In this document: piece by piece, positions 34,243-42,743 of the stretch
Layout of the letters: every line of letters begins with the position of its first letter
Numbering within the stretch: position 1 is the first letter of the stretch
Source: Mycolicibacterium frederiksbergense
GTDB lineage: Bacteria; Actinomycetota; Actinomycetes; Mycobacteriales; Mycobacteriaceae
Reading direction: 5' to 3'
Assembly (NCBI RefSeq): GCF_012223425.1
Contig: NZ_CP038799.1
Location: forward strand, 4,014,249-4,078,248
Length of the DNA stretch: 64,000 bases
Notes under the pieces: model-generated
Told to the model about the DNA's origin: nothing
Databases searched by the model: none
Seen by the model: the letters and a program-made list of their open reading frames with translations, nothing else
Program-made: the position numbers and the translations under genes

Positions 34243-35438
34243 GCCACACCTCCGCTGGCCCGCACACCGGAGCGGAACTTCGGTACCCGCATGATGACCT
34301 TGGTCCCCGCCCCAACAGCCGTTTCGACCACCAGACCGTAATCGTTGCCGAACGCTGCGCGCAGCCGATGGTCGACATTGGTCAGGCCGACGTGTGCGGA
34401 CTGGTCGACAGCACGGTCGGCCAGCGCGTCGCCCTGGCCGGCCCGCAGTGTGTCGGGATCCATTCCGGCGCCGTCGTCCTCGACGGTGATGACGCAGTCC
34501 GAGCCGGCATCGTTGGCGACGATCTCCACCGATCCGCCGCCGCGGCCGGCCAGTCCGTGCCGGACCGCGTTCTCCACCAACGGTTGTAGCGCCAGGAACG
34601 GCACCACCACGTTGAGTACCTCGGGGGCGACCTGGAGGCGGACCGTCAGCGCGGCGCCGAACCGGGCCCGCTCCAGGGTGAGGTAGCGGTCGATGTTGCG
34701 CAGTTCCTCGGCCAGGGTGGTGTACTGCCCGGCGGCCCGGAACGAGTAGCGGGTGAAATCGGCGAACTCCAGGATGAGTTCGCGGGCGCGGGCCGGATCG
34801 GTGCGCACAAACGAGGCGATGGTGTTGAGCGCGTTGTAGATGAAGTGCGGGCTGATCTGCGCGCGCAGTGCCAGTACCTCGGCCTTGTCCAGCCGGGCCC
34901 GGGACGCGTCGAGTTCGGCCAGTTCGATCTGGCTGGCGGCGTAACGCGCGACTTCGCCGATCGCGCCGAGCATCCCGGGGCCCGGGCTGCCCGCGGTGAC
35001 GACCACCAGCACGCCCAGCACATCACCGTTCTCGGCCAACAGCGGCTGGGCCACCACCGTGGAGGCGCGCACACCGTTGAGTACGCGGCGTTCGCCGGCG
35101 ATCGACTCCGCGGCGGTGGACGCACAGGTTTCGGCGATATCGGGCTGCCAGATCAGCTCGTCGTCGGGGTCGGCGGCCAGCAGCTCACCGTGGCCGTTGA
35201 ACAGGGCCACACCGTCGGTGCCGGTGAGTCCGCGCAGAAAGGGCGCGGCGGTGGCCGCGGATCCGGAGTCCAGGCCCTGACGCAGCGCGCGCGCCGCCAG
35301 CGAGGCGGTGTGCAGGGCGGCGTGCACGGCGCGTTCGGTGGGGGTGGCCACGACGCGGCGGGTGCGCACCACGAGAACGGCGGCCACCGCCGCCAGCAGC
35401 AGCGCGACCGCCAGCGTCAGCGCGATCTGACCCGACAT
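34239..35438 (-). CDS. LytS-like sensor histidine kinase
   Basis: 399 residues. One N-terminal helix (ALTLAVALLLAAVAAVLVV), a GAF-like domain at about 40-160, then the His_kinase domain: the phosphorylated His is in LRAQISPHFIYNALNTIASF (about residue 195), followed by the N box LQPLVENAVRHGLAGRG and G box VEDDGAGMDP. It lacks the multi-helix 5TM-LYT sensor of LytS proper; a cytoplasmic GAF suggests an intracellular signal or membrane-proximal sensing. First gene of the kinase - regulator - DUF485-like - symporter operon. Confidence 0.92.
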   Translation of the reverse strand: MSGQIALTLAVALLLAAVAAVLVVRTRRVVATPTERAVHAALHTASLAARALRQGLDSGSAATAAPFLRGLTGTDGVALFNGHGELLAADPDDELIWQPDIAETCASTAAESIAGERRVLNGVRASTVVAQPLLAENGDVLGVLVVVTAGSPGPGMLGAIGEVARYAASQIELAELDASRARLDKAEVLALRAQISPHFIYNALNTIASFVRTDPARARELILEFADFTRYSFRAAGQYTTLAEELRNIDRYLTLERARFGAALTVRLQVAPEVLNVVVPFLALQPLVENAVRHGLAGRGGGSVEIVANDAGSDCVITVEDDGAGMDPDTLRAGQGDALADRAVDQSAHVGLTNVDHRLRAAFGNDYGLVVETAVGAGTKVIMRVPKFRSGVRASGGVA

Positions 35439-35480
35439 CGTGCGGCCACCTTAAACCGCGGCCATGCCCGTGGGGGCCTA

Positions 35481-35777
35481 CTACTGAACTGGGCAGGCGT
35501 ACTTTCTGGCGACGTCGAACACCCGTTCCTGGGCGCCGGGACCGATCACGCCCTGAGCGGCCAATTCCAGGCCGATGTATCCGGGCAGTCCGCCCACACA
35601 CGCCTGATGCATGGCGCGCCACGCGGTGTCCGGATTTAGGTTGTAGCCATTGCGCTGCAGTCCGCCCAGGTATTCGTCGAACGCCGGGGTGCCCTGCTCG
35701 GGTATCGCCGCGGCGGTCCCGGCGAAGGCAACAGAGGCGGCAACCGCCGCGACAAGCGGTGCAATGACGCGTCTCAT
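35481..35777 (-). CDS. Secreted DUF732-like protein
   Basis: 98 residues with a signal peptide (MRRVIAPLVAAVAASVAFAG, cleavage after TAAA) and a mature part with two cysteines (QACVGG and KYACPV) that likely form a disulfide, the pattern of small DUF732 exported proteins of mycobacteria. The ATG at 35777 has GGGAG with good spacing; an ATG at 35783 is too close to it. Function unknown; located between the two-component system and the ANTAR gene. Confidence 0.8.
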   Translation of the reverse strand: MRRVIAPLVAAVAASVAFAGTAAAIPEQGTPAFDEYLGGLQRNGYNLNPDTAWRAMHQACVGGLPGYIGLELAAQGVIGPGAQERVFDVARKYACPVQ

Positions 35778-35783
35778 ATCCAT

Positions 35784-36086
35784 CTCCCACGGGCCAGGTC
35801 CTGCGCGTTCGTGCTCAACACGTTCGCACACGGCGCGGATATCGTCCGCGGATTCGCCGTCCTGGCCCGTCCAGGCGCCCATCCTGCGGTTGGTTCGCGA
35901 ACCGGCGGCGGGCGGGTTGCGGTCGTGCCGGAACTCGGCGCGTACGGCAATAACCGGGCCGCTGTTTGCTCAACGTGGGCTGCCTGCGGCTCACCTAGCG
36001 GAAAGACGACGCAACCCTCGCCCATGCCACTTCCGCTGATTCTCGTGTGCCCTGGGCGAGGGCTGCCCAAACGTCGCAGGGCTCCC
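35784..36086. other. Intergenic region without a recognisable gene
   Basis: 303 nt between the DUF732-like start and the ANTAR-protein stop. Open frames are present on both strands but none shows family likeness or a ribosome-binding site. I see no strong hairpin; it should contain the promoter of the DUF732-like gene. Confidence 0.5.
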
Positions 36087-36770
36087 TCAGAAGTTGTCGA
36101 TGATCTGCAGCGCGATCGTTCGCAGGGGAATGTTGTCGTGCTGGGACAGGCTGCGAAGCATCTCGAATGCGCGATCGGCGTCGACCCGGTAGTGGTTCAT
36201 CAGTATTCCCTTGGCCTGTCCGATCACATCCCTGCTTGCCAGCGCAGTCTCGAACTGCTCCTCGCGAACGGCGGTCATCATCGCGACCGTGGCCATGGTC
36301 GCCAGAAGTGCGCCCATCGTCTTGCCCGCCTCGTCAAGCGAGCGCGGTTCATGGCTGAACAAATTCAATGCCCCAGTGGCCTTGTGCTGGGGGATGAGCC
36401 GGTAGGACACGATCGCGTGGACCCCGACGGCCACCGCTGCCGGAGCGAAGGAGGGCCACCGTATTTCTTCGCGCAGGTCGGTGCTGATGATCAGCGTCTC
36501 TTTGATCGCCGCGTCCAGGCACGGGCCCTGTTGATGGCTCAGTTGGACCGTACCGAGTTCGACAGCCAGCGGCATGGTCGGCGCGACGGACCGCCCTTCG
36601 CCTTCGTACATGACCAGCATGTCGGCGAAGTCCACGCCCTCGATCAGTTCCACAGCACTACTGGTGATGCTGAACAAGGCGTGCTCCAACGCGGTGTCTT
36701 TCGCGTGACCGCGAATGAGCTGCACCATGGCAGCGCGAATGGTCTCGTCGACATGGGCGGGGCGATTCAT
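36087..36770 (-). CDS. GAF-ANTAR domain protein (RNA-binding antiterminator)
   Basis: 227 residues. GAF sensor domain at about 20-155 and a C-terminal ANTAR three-helix domain: FETALASRDVIGQAKGILMN, VDADRAFEMLRSLSQ, with the conserved AKG and Ala-Phe. ANTAR proteins bind paired hexaloop hairpins in nascent mRNA and prevent termination. ATG at 36770 has AGAGG upstream; an earlier in-frame ATG at 36806 is possible. Monocistronic; targets unknown. Confidence 0.9.
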   Translation of the reverse strand: MNRPAHVDETIRAAMVQLIRGHAKDTALEHALFSITSSAVELIEGVDFADMLVMYEGEGRSVAPTMPLAVELGTVQLSHQQGPCLDAAIKETLIISTDLREEIRWPSFAPAAVAVGVHAIVSYRLIPQHKATGALNLFSHEPRSLDEAGKTMGALLATMATVAMMTAVREEQFETALASRDVIGQAKGILMNHYRVDADRAFEMLRSLSQHDNIPLRTIALQIIDNF

Positions 36771-36953
36771 GACGCCTCTTTCCGGGCAGAGAGGATTCGC
36801 ATCCATATGCCCCCTATTTGCGCAAAGTATGCCGCTCAATACGACGTTCTGGAACTCTCACCCCCCGAGTTCAGGGTTGCGCAGAGCCCGGGAGCCCAGC
36901 GTATGTCCCAATCGAGATCGGCGGCCGCCAGGTGCCGCCGTAGGCTGCTGGGC

Positions 36954-37535
36954 ATGACTGTGGACCTCTGCCTGGCCCAGGACCGCGAGGCTGATGAACT
37001 GCTTTCGGCGAGCCCGTTCGCGCTCCTGGTCGGGATGCTGCTCGATCAGCAGATCCCGATGGAGACGGCCTTCGCGGGCCCGAAGAAGATCGCCGACCGT
37101 ATCGGTGCGGTCGACGCCCGCCAGATCGCCGATTACAACCCCGACGAGTTCGTCGCGCTGTGTTCGGAAACCCCTGCCATTCATCGTTTTCCGGGCTCGA
37201 TGTCCAAGCGGGTGCAGGCGCTGGCCCAGGCGATCGTCGACGACTACGACGGTGATGTCACCGCACTGTGGACCGGCGGTGAGCCCGACGGCGCCGAGGT
37301 GCTGCGACGGCTCAAGCGGCTGCCGGGCTTCGGCGAGCAGAAGGCCAAGATCTTCCTGGCGCTGCTGGGCAAGCAGTACGGGGTGACGCCCAAGGGGTGG
37401 CGGGCCGCGGCGGGGGACTACGGCAAGGCCGGCACCCACATGTCGGTGGCCGATGTCGTCGACCCGGGATCGCTGCAGGAGGTCCGGGCCTACAAGAAAA
37501 AGATGAAGGCGGCAGCCAAGGCTGCGAAAGCCTAG
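36954..37535 (+). CDS. HhH-GPD base-excision-repair family protein (Rv1156-like)
   Basis: 193 residues. ASPFALLVGMLLDQQIPMET is the N-terminal helix pair of the HhH-GPD fold and LKRLPGFGEQKAKIFLALLG (about residues 120-139) is the helix-hairpin-helix. The residue that would be the catalytic Asp/Lys region is not evident, so glycosylase activity is uncertain; Rv1156 itself is uncharacterised. Start MTVDLCLAQDREADE is where homologues begin. Lysine-rich C-terminus. Stop overlaps the convergent nitroreductase stop. Confidence 0.88.
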   Translation: MTVDLCLAQDREADELLSASPFALLVGMLLDQQIPMETAFAGPKKIADRIGAVDARQIADYNPDEFVALCSETPAIHRFPGSMSKRVQALAQAIVDDYDGDVTALWTGGEPDGAEVLRRLKRLPGFGEQKAKIFLALLGKQYGVTPKGWRAAAGDYGKAGTHMSVADVVDPGSLQEVRAYKKKMKAAAKAAKA

Positions 37536-38185
37536 AACGCCGGCCCGTCGAACCGTTCCCGGGTGACGAACTCCGAGACCGGTTTGCGGGTGAGCTTGGT
37601 GAACTGCTTGACCGGCTTGCCCAGCGGCACCACCGCGGCGATCGCGTAGTCCCCGGGGATCCCGAGCAGTTCTTTCACCTTCGGTTCCTCGGGCACCACC
37701 ATCGTGGTGAGCACGCCACCGAAGCCCTCGCTACGCGCCGCCAGCAGGATGTTCCACACCAGCGGATACACCGACGCGCCCGCCACCAGGCCGATGCGAT
37801 CGAGATCCTGATCGAACGCCGCCACCACACCGAGGTCGACGCAGATCACCAGCGCCACATCGGCGTCCAGCAGCTGGGCCGCCCGGGGGACGCGCACCGC
37901 GGCCAACTCGTCGGCCGACACACCCATGGGGTGCAGCGGGTTCCACGGGCTCTCCCCGTGGCGTTGCTGGGCGATATAGCGCCGGAACCCGGTATCGGTG
38001 AGATCGGCGAGGGCTTGCAGGGTGGCGGGATCGCGAACCGCCACGACATGGGTGCCCTGACGGTTCCCGCCGCTCGGCGCGAAGCGGGCGTTGTCGAGGA
38101 TCCGGGTCAGCGTTTCGTCGGGCAGCGGTTCGCCGGTGAAGACACGGACCGCCCCAGTTGTGCGCATAACGTGGTAGATGTCCAT
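37532..38185 (-). CDS. Nitroreductase-family protein
   Basis: 217 residues. FMN-dependent nitroreductase fold: IYHVMRTTGAVRVFTGEPLP, FAPSGGNRQGTHVVAV (FMN phosphate site), and SEGFGGVLTTMVVPEEP with GIPGDYAIAAVVPLGKP. Two upstream ATGs (38194, 38197) are possible; MDIYHVMR is the family start. The natural substrate is unknown; relatives reduce quinones, nitro compounds or act on F420-like cofactors. Confidence 0.88.
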   Translation of the reverse strand: MDIYHVMRTTGAVRVFTGEPLPDETLTRILDNARFAPSGGNRQGTHVVAVRDPATLQALADLTDTGFRRYIAQQRHGESPWNPLHPMGVSADELAAVRVPRAAQLLDADVALVICVDLGVVAAFDQDLDRIGLVAGASVYPLVWNILLAARSEGFGGVLTTMVVPEEPKVKELLGIPGDYAIAAVVPLGKPVKQFTKLTRKPVSEFVTRERFDGPAF

Positions 38186-38217
38186 GCCCACCATCATGCG
38201 TATGCGATTGTGGACAT

Positions 38218-38367
38218 ATGGCTAAGACACATCTGAACTGCCCGTGCGGCGAGGCGATTCAAGGTGAGAACGAAGACGATCTCGTCGAGAAGGCGCAGAC
38301 CCACCTCTCGGAGTCTCATCCCGGCCGCGAATACGACCGCGAGATGATCCTCTTCATGGCGTACTAG
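38218..38367 (+). CDS. DUF1059 small protein
   Basis: 49 residues, starting MAKTHLNCPCGEAIQGENED with a CxC pair, then THLSESHPGREYDREMI: the Cys and His residues are the conserved pattern of DUF1059, a predicted small metal-binding protein. Divergent from the nitroreductase with 32 nt between them. Read directly from the plus strand; too short for common ORF cut-offs. Function unknown. Confidence 0.85.
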   Translation: MAKTHLNCPCGEAIQGENEDDLVEKAQTHLSESHPGREYDREMILFMAY

Positions 38368-38382
38368 CGCACCGTCACGACT

Positions 38383-38428
38383 GTGCGCTCAGATCGCGCA
38401 TCCGAGCAGAACCGTGATCTGAGCGCAC
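38383..38428. repeat. Long perfect hairpin downstream of DUF1059
   Basis: 13-bp perfect inverted repeat gtgcgctcagatc / gatctgagcgcac around a 20-nt loop. Lies between the convergent DUF1059 and Ala/Pro-rich genes. It may be a bidirectional terminator, though no T-run follows, or a dispersed intergenic repeat. Upstream, gcgcaccgtcacgactgtgcgc gives extra pairing. Confidence 0.6.
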
Positions 38429-38448
38429 GCTCGCGCTGGGCGGGCGGG

Positions 38449-39441
38449 TTACGGCACCACCGTCGAACCGATGGTGGGCATGAACTGGCACTGCTTCTCG
38501 GTCGTGGAGACCTGACCGAAGATCGTCGACATGATGCTGCCCGAGCCGGTCTCGGCGATGGCGGTCAGCGTGGTCGGTCCTGCGGGGTTGATATCGGCCT
38601 GCGGTTTGAGCGTCGCGGTACCGGACTTGCCGGTGGTGAGGTTCACCCATGTCACGTTCAGCGGCAGCTTCTGCTCGGCCGCCGGGCCGGGTGTGCCGAC
38701 CGCGGTGAACACGTAGGCGGTCTGTCCGGCGACCGGGCCGGGTGCGGGGATCTTCGCGGGGCCGGCGACCGAGATCGCCGTGGCCAGCACGTTGCCGCCG
38801 TCCACGCCGCAGCCATTGCTGATCGACGGGTACATGAAGTCCTGGGTGGTCGGCGCGTCGGGGCCGAAGTCGGGCATGGTGCCGGCCGCGGGAGCGGGTG
38901 CCGGCGCGGGACCGGGCGCGGGGGCGGCCTCCGGTGCGGGTACCGCCAGCGGCGCGGCCTCGGGAGCAGGAGCTGGTGCCGCTTCGGGAGCCGGTGCCGG
39001 TGCATCCACCGGCGGGACGACGGCCTCGGGTGCGGTGGGCACCGCCATGGGGATGGGCCCGACGGAGAAGGCCGGGTCCACCCCTGCGGGCAGATGGGCT
39101 TCCGCGCCCGCGCCGGCCGCAGGCACATGTGCCTGCGGCTCGGACACGAACTGGTTCACAGCGGACGCGACATTCAGCGAATCGGACGGCGCCGCCGCGT
39201 TTCCGGCGAACGCCGCGGCGGCGGCCATGAGCATCGATGCGGCATTGCCCGGATCAGCAGCGGCCTGCTGGATGGCCGGGCCGAGAGTCTCCATCGCCGG
39301 TAGCCCCGGTGCCTGCAGGCCGTTGATCGGCAGCGGCATGGGCGCGGCCGGTTCGGCGTTGGCAGGGATCGCGACTCCGCTGCCCAGCGCCACGAGCGCG
39401 CAGGCCGTGGTGCTGGTCAGCATTGTCCGGATCGATGGCAT
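38449..39441 (-). CDS. Secreted Ala/Pro-rich protein (Rv1158c-like)
   Basis: 330 residues. Signal peptide SIRTMLTSTTACALVALGSG with cleavage near IPANA; an Ala-rich region to about 95; a long Pro-Ala repeat of the type APAPEAAPAPAPEAAP (about 145-190); and a C-terminal globular domain (about 195-330) with two cysteines and NVTWVNLTTGKSGTATL. In M. tuberculosis the homologue sits next to pimE. Probably a cell-wall-spanning exported protein; no enzymatic motif. Confidence 0.85.
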   Translation of the reverse strand: MPSIRTMLTSTTACALVALGSGVAIPANAEPAAPMPLPINGLQAPGLPAMETLGPAIQQAAADPGNAASMLMAAAAAFAGNAAAPSDSLNVASAVNQFVSEPQAHVPAAGAGAEAHLPAGVDPAFSVGPIPMAVPTAPEAVVPPVDAPAPAPEAAPAPAPEAAPLAVPAPEAAPAPGPAPAPAPAAGTMPDFGPDAPTTQDFMYPSISNGCGVDGGNVLATAISVAGPAKIPAPGPVAGQTAYVFTAVGTPGPAAEQKLPLNVTWVNLTTGKSGTATLKPQADINPAGPTTLTAIAETGSGSIMSTIFGQVSTTEKQCQFMPTIGSTVVP

Positions 39442-39485
39442 GACTTCCCCCTGGTGAGTTGTTCGGTGACGGTTACGGCCGGCGG

Positions 39486-40064
39486 TCAGGGCAGCGCGGA
39501 GACCGGCAGGAACATCGGCACCAGTGACTGGGCCGCTGCATCGGCCGGAGACGAGGCAGGCACGCCCGGCGCGGCCGGGACGCCCGGCGCGGCCGGCGCG
39601 GCAGCACCGGTCTGCGGCAGCAGACCCGCCAGCGGGGTGCCGGCCGGGATCAGGGACGCCAGGCCCTCCGGGACCATGTTCTGCACACCGGCGACTGCCG
39701 GAGCGGCAGCCGCCGCCGCGGGCAGCGCGGAGGCCACGCCCGGGGTCGGCGGCAGGTTCAGCGATGCGCTGGCGACCGGAGCGGACGGCGTGATCGGATC
39801 GACCGGCAGGGTCGACTGCCCGCCGCCTCCGGTGAACGCCGAGGCGAGCCCCTGGATCAGGCCGGGTGCGGCGGCAGGCAGGCCGGCGAGCTGGTTCATG
39901 AACGGAATATTCGGCATGGCGGGTGCCGGCGCAGGTGCGGGCGGCAGCGGGGCCGGTTCGGCGACCGCGGTCGGGCTGAGCATCAGGGCGGTGGCGACGG
40001 CGCCTGCTCCGGCAATCATGCTGGCGGCAAACGCTTTTCTGGCTGGTGACACGAGTCTCCCCAT
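39486..40064 (-). CDS. Secreted Ala/Pro-rich protein (Rv1157c-like)
   Basis: 192 residues from ATG 40064 (MGRLVSPARKAFAASMIAGA). Signal peptide to TAVA, then Pro/Ala-rich sequence and a mature part made of AP repeats with no cysteine. Same orientation as, and 44 nt before, the larger Rv1158c-like gene, with which it may be co-transcribed. A TTG at 40085 is a poorer start. Function unknown. Confidence 0.82.
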   Translation of the reverse strand: MGRLVSPARKAFAASMIAGAGAVATALMLSPTAVAEPAPLPPAPAPAPAMPNIPFMNQLAGLPAAAPGLIQGLASAFTGGGGQSTLPVDPITPSAPVASASLNLPPTPGVASALPAAAAAAPAVAGVQNMVPEGLASLIPAGTPLAGLLPQTGAAAPAAPGVPAAPGVPASSPADAAAQSLVPMFLPVSALP

Positions 40065-40162
40065 TTCGTTGACGGCACGTCTCAACCTGAAGGTACGGAG
40101 TTACTGGTGTTACTCAAGTGACAAGAGTGGCATTTATCCAACCGTTACGGAGGTGTACGCCG

Positions 40163-41425
40163 ATGGTGACCGGGCGGGCGAGCAACCGGCAGGTCATTAG
40201 AGTCGGAGCCGTAGACACCATCCGCGCCACCGGTCCGACGGCACAGCTGTATCGCTGGGCGCCGCTGTTGATGGTGGTCAGCATCGCCGCGCGCCTCGCC
40301 TGGACCTATCTGGTACCCAACGGCGCCAACTTCGTCGACCTGCACGTCTACGTCGGTGGCGCCGAGACTCTGGAGCACCCCGGCGCGCTCTACGACTACG
40401 TCTACGCCGAGCAGACGCCGGACTTCCCGCTGCCGTTCACCTACCCGCCGTTCGCGGCTGTGGTGTTCTATCCGCTGAGCCTGCTGCCGTTCGGCATGGT
40501 GGCCTTCATCTGGCAGCTCGGCATCTTCGCCGCCCTCTACGGCGTGGTGCGGATCAGTCTGCGGCTGCTCGGTCGCACCGATCTGCGCCCGGCGATGTTG
40601 TGGACCGCCGTCGGCATCTGGACCGAGCCGCTGCGCAGCACCTTCGACTACGGCCAGATCAACGTGCTGCTGGTGCTCGCCGTGCTGTGCGCGGTGCAGA
40701 GCACCCGATGGTGGTGGTCGGGCCTGCTGGTGGGGCTGGCCGCCGGTGTCAAGCTCACCCCGGCCGTCGCGGGTCTGTACTTCGTCGGTGTGCGCCGGTG
40801 GGGCGTGGCGGTGTTCTCCGCGGCGGTCTTCCTGGCCACCATCGGCGTGTCGGCTCTGGTGGTCGGCGACCAGGCGCGCTACTACTTCACCGATCTGCTG
40901 GGTGATGCTCGTCGTGTCGGCCCGATCGGCACCTCGTTCAACCAGTCCTGGCGCGGCGCGATCTCACGGATTCTCGGCTACGACGCCGGCTACGGGCCCA
41001 TCGTGCTCGCCGCGCTGGTGCTGACCGCGTTGCTGGCGTTGCTGGCGTGGCGGGCGATCGGTACCGCAGACCGTCTCGGCGGCATCGTCACGGTCCAGCT
41101 GTTCGGGCTGCTGCTCTCCCCGATCTCGTGGACGCATCACTGGGTCTGGCTGATCCCGTTGATGATCTGGCTGCTGCACGGCCCGCTGCGAGGACGGCTC
41201 GGCGCCCGCGTGCTGGGCTGGGGGTGGCTGGCGCTGACCCTGATCGGGGTGCCATGGCTGCTGAGCTTCGCGCAGCCGACGATCTGGGAGATCGAACGCC
41301 CGTGGCACCTTGCCTGGGCGGGCATGGTCTACCCGGTGGCCACGCTGGCCACCTTGGGGTGGCTTGCCGTTAGTCGCCGAGCAGCTGATCGATCGCCTTC
41401 GCCATCTCCAGATCCTGATCGGTGA
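40163..41425 (+). CDS. pimE: Polyprenol-phosphate-mannose-dependent mannosyltransferase PimE
   Basis: Integral membrane GT-C glycosyltransferase that adds an alpha-1,2-mannose to Ac1PIM4 to make Ac1PIM5, on the way to the polar PIM6. 420 residues, about ten helices. Asp59 in NFVDLHVYVGG matches the essential Asp58 of characterised PimE, in the first periplasmic loop; TFDYGQINVLLVLA and SISWTHHWVWLIPL-like segments (read as SPISWTHHWVWL) are the GT87 family signatures. ATG 40163 has GGAGG upstream. The 3' end overlaps the convergent dehydratase gene by 56 nt. Confidence 0.93.
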   Translation: MVTGRASNRQVIRVGAVDTIRATGPTAQLYRWAPLLMVVSIAARLAWTYLVPNGANFVDLHVYVGGAETLEHPGALYDYVYAEQTPDFPLPFTYPPFAAVVFYPLSLLPFGMVAFIWQLGIFAALYGVVRISLRLLGRTDLRPAMLWTAVGIWTEPLRSTFDYGQINVLLVLAVLCAVQSTRWWWSGLLVGLAAGVKLTPAVAGLYFVGVRRWGVAVFSAAVFLATIGVSALVVGDQARYYFTDLLGDARRVGPIGTSFNQSWRGAISRILGYDAGYGPIVLAALVLTALLALLAWRAIGTADRLGGIVTVQLFGLLLSPISWTHHWVWLIPLMIWLLHGPLRGRLGARVLGWGWLALTLIGVPWLLSFAQPTIWEIERPWHLAWAGMVYPVATLATLGWLAVSRRAADRSPSPSPDPDR

Positions 41426-41654
41426 TACCGCCCGCGGAATGCGTGACGAGCGCGAAAGTCACCGTCCGCCAACGGATATCGATATCGGGGTGATGGTCCT
41501 TCTGTTCGGCCAGCTCGGCGACGCGGCCCACGGCGTCGACCCCTTCGAGGAACGCCGGAAACTCGATGGAGCGGCGCAGTGCGCCGTCGGATCGCTGCCA
41601 GCCGTTCAGATCGGGCAGTGCGGCGTCGACTTGGTCGTTGGTTAACACAGCCAT
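41370..41654 (-). CDS. 4a-hydroxytetrahydrobiopterin dehydratase (PCD)
   Basis: 94 residues. EQKDHHPDIDIRWRTVTFAL contains the family signature with the catalytic His-His-Pro and VTHSAGGITDQD follows. Pterin-4a-carbinolamine dehydratase recycles tetrahydropterin; mycobacteria keep it although a pterin hydroxylase is not obvious. Homologue of Rv1159A. Its 3' end lies antisense to the last 56 nt of pimE. Starts back-to-back with mutT2. Confidence 0.93.
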   Translation of the reverse strand: MAVLTNDQVDAALPDLNGWQRSDGALRRSIEFPAFLEGVDAVGRVAELAEQKDHHPDIDIRWRTVTFALVTHSAGGITDQDLEMAKAIDQLLGD

Positions 41655-41660
41655 GTCCTC

Positions 41661-41674
41661 GACGGTATACCGTC
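41661..41674. promoter_or_regulatory. Symmetric bidirectional promoter, PCD / mutT2
   Basis: Perfect 14-bp palindrome GACGGTATACCGTC in the 27 nt between the divergent starts. Its centre gives TATACC as a -10 box on each strand, about 10 nt from each ATG, so both genes could share one symmetric -10 and have leaderless mRNAs. Confidence 0.5.
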
Positions 41675-41681
41675 AACCGCG

Positions 41682-42071
41682 ATGGCCGGGCAGATCGTCG
41701 TTGCGGGAGCGCTCATTTCACAGGGTGCATTGCTGGTCGCACAGCGAAAACGGCCACCCGAGCTGGCCGGCCTGTGGGAGTTGCCGGGCGGCAAGGTCGC
41801 CGCGGGAGAGAGCGACGCCGACGGGCTGGTTCGTGAGCTCCGTGAAGAACTCGGCATCGCGGTCACCGTCGGTGCGCGCGTCGGTGCGGACGTGGCACTG
41901 CCGAACGCGATGACATTGCGCGCCTACCTGGTCACCTGCGCCTCCGGCAGCCCGCTGCCACACGACCATCGTGCGTTGCGTTGGGTCCGCGCCCACGAAT
42001 TGGACGACCTGGCATGGGTGCCGGCCGACCGCGGTTGGGTGCCGGATCTGGCTGCGGCACTGGCGTTCTGA
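41682..42071 (+). CDS. mutT2: Nudix hydrolase MutT2
   Basis: 129 residues with a complete Nudix box GGKVAAGESDADGLVREL followed by REELGI (about residues 37-60). M. tuberculosis MutT2 (Rv1160) hydrolyses dCTP and its 5-methyl form and CTP, and sanitises nucleotide pools; the same position beside PCD and pimE supports orthology. The ATG is 27 nt from the divergent PCD start and no ribosome-binding site is seen. Confidence 0.92.
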   Translation: MAGQIVVAGALISQGALLVAQRKRPPELAGLWELPGGKVAAGESDADGLVRELREELGIAVTVGARVGADVALPNAMTLRAYLVTCASGSPLPHDHRALRWVRAHELDDLAWVPADRGWVPDLAAALAF

Positions 42072-42077
42072 CTCCGT

Positions 42078-42488
42078 TTACCAGGCGCCGATGGGCGCGC
42101 CCTGGCGGAACTCTCCGTTGGCGCGGACGCCGAACGGGGCCGACGAGGTGCCCGGCACCGCGATCACGCTGTCGCGGACCTCGCCCTGGGCCATGACCCC
42201 GCCGCTGCCGGCGCGCCGGTTCTCGGCCCCGGCGCCGCGGGCGACACCCTGCCCCGACCGCCGGAGCGCGTTCTTGTCGACGAGGATCGCCTGGCGACTG
42301 GACACGTTGGGCCGGGGTGCGACCTCGGTGACCTCGGCGCTCGCGGTTGCTGCGCCGACGGTCACGAACGCCGCGGCGACGACGGCGGCCCCGATGCCGA
42401 CAACGGTCAGCCTGGTGGCCATCCGGACAAGGCTCCGGCGGGCAGGAGCGTAGCGACCTGAGGAGTGGTTTCGGGTGGTCACAGGCAT
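42078..42488 (-). CDS. Secreted hypothetical protein
   Basis: 136 residues from ATG 42488, which has GAAGGG upstream. A basic leader, then a signal-type helix (ATRLTVVGIGAAVVAAAFVT) with TASA cleavage; the mature part is about 75 residues, rich in Gly, Arg and Ala, with no cysteine, ending in APIGAW. Convergent with mutT2 with 6 nt between stops. Not a family I recognise beyond mycobacterial exported proteins. Confidence 0.72.
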   Translation of the reverse strand: MPVTTRNHSSGRYAPARRSLVRMATRLTVVGIGAAVVAAAFVTVGAATASAEVTEVAPRPNVSSRQAILVDKNALRRSGQGVARGAGAENRRAGSGGVMAQGEVRDSVIAVPGTSSAPFGVRANGEFRQGAPIGAW

Positions 42489-42621
42489 CGGCACAAACCC
42501 TTCGTCACAGCGGACCGCTCTGGTCGCTCGGTACATCGCGCAGGAGTGGCGAACGTTACCAATTGATTTCGGACGCAAGCGCTTTGGCGGCACCGTGCGC
42601 TGTGGAGGGTCATCCAAATCT

Positions 42622-42639
42622 ATTGACGCATAGGTCAAT
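42622..42639. promoter_or_regulatory. Inverted repeat upstream of the secreted protein
   Basis: ATTGAC-gcatag-GTCAAT, a perfect 6-6-6 dyad, 134 nt upstream of the secreted-protein start and 105 nt after the zinc-ribbon gene stop. It includes ttgacg on the plus strand. The local sequence is AT-rich for this genome, so it may be a promoter/operator. Confidence 0.35.
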
Positions 42640-42743
42640 TGAACGAAGCTGAGAGTTTTCGAAGACTTTGCGGGGCATGCGTGTCGGCAGCGGTCGGCGC
42701 GGTCCCACCCGTGCTGGTTATGGGCGGGGCTGCACGGATCGTG

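Noticed and set aside
40085..40118. Longer start choices for the Rv1157c-like and PimE genes
   Set aside because: TTG 40085 and the start at 40118 give non-conserved leaders; ATG 40064 gives a normal signal peptide and ATG 40163 has a good ribosome-binding site.
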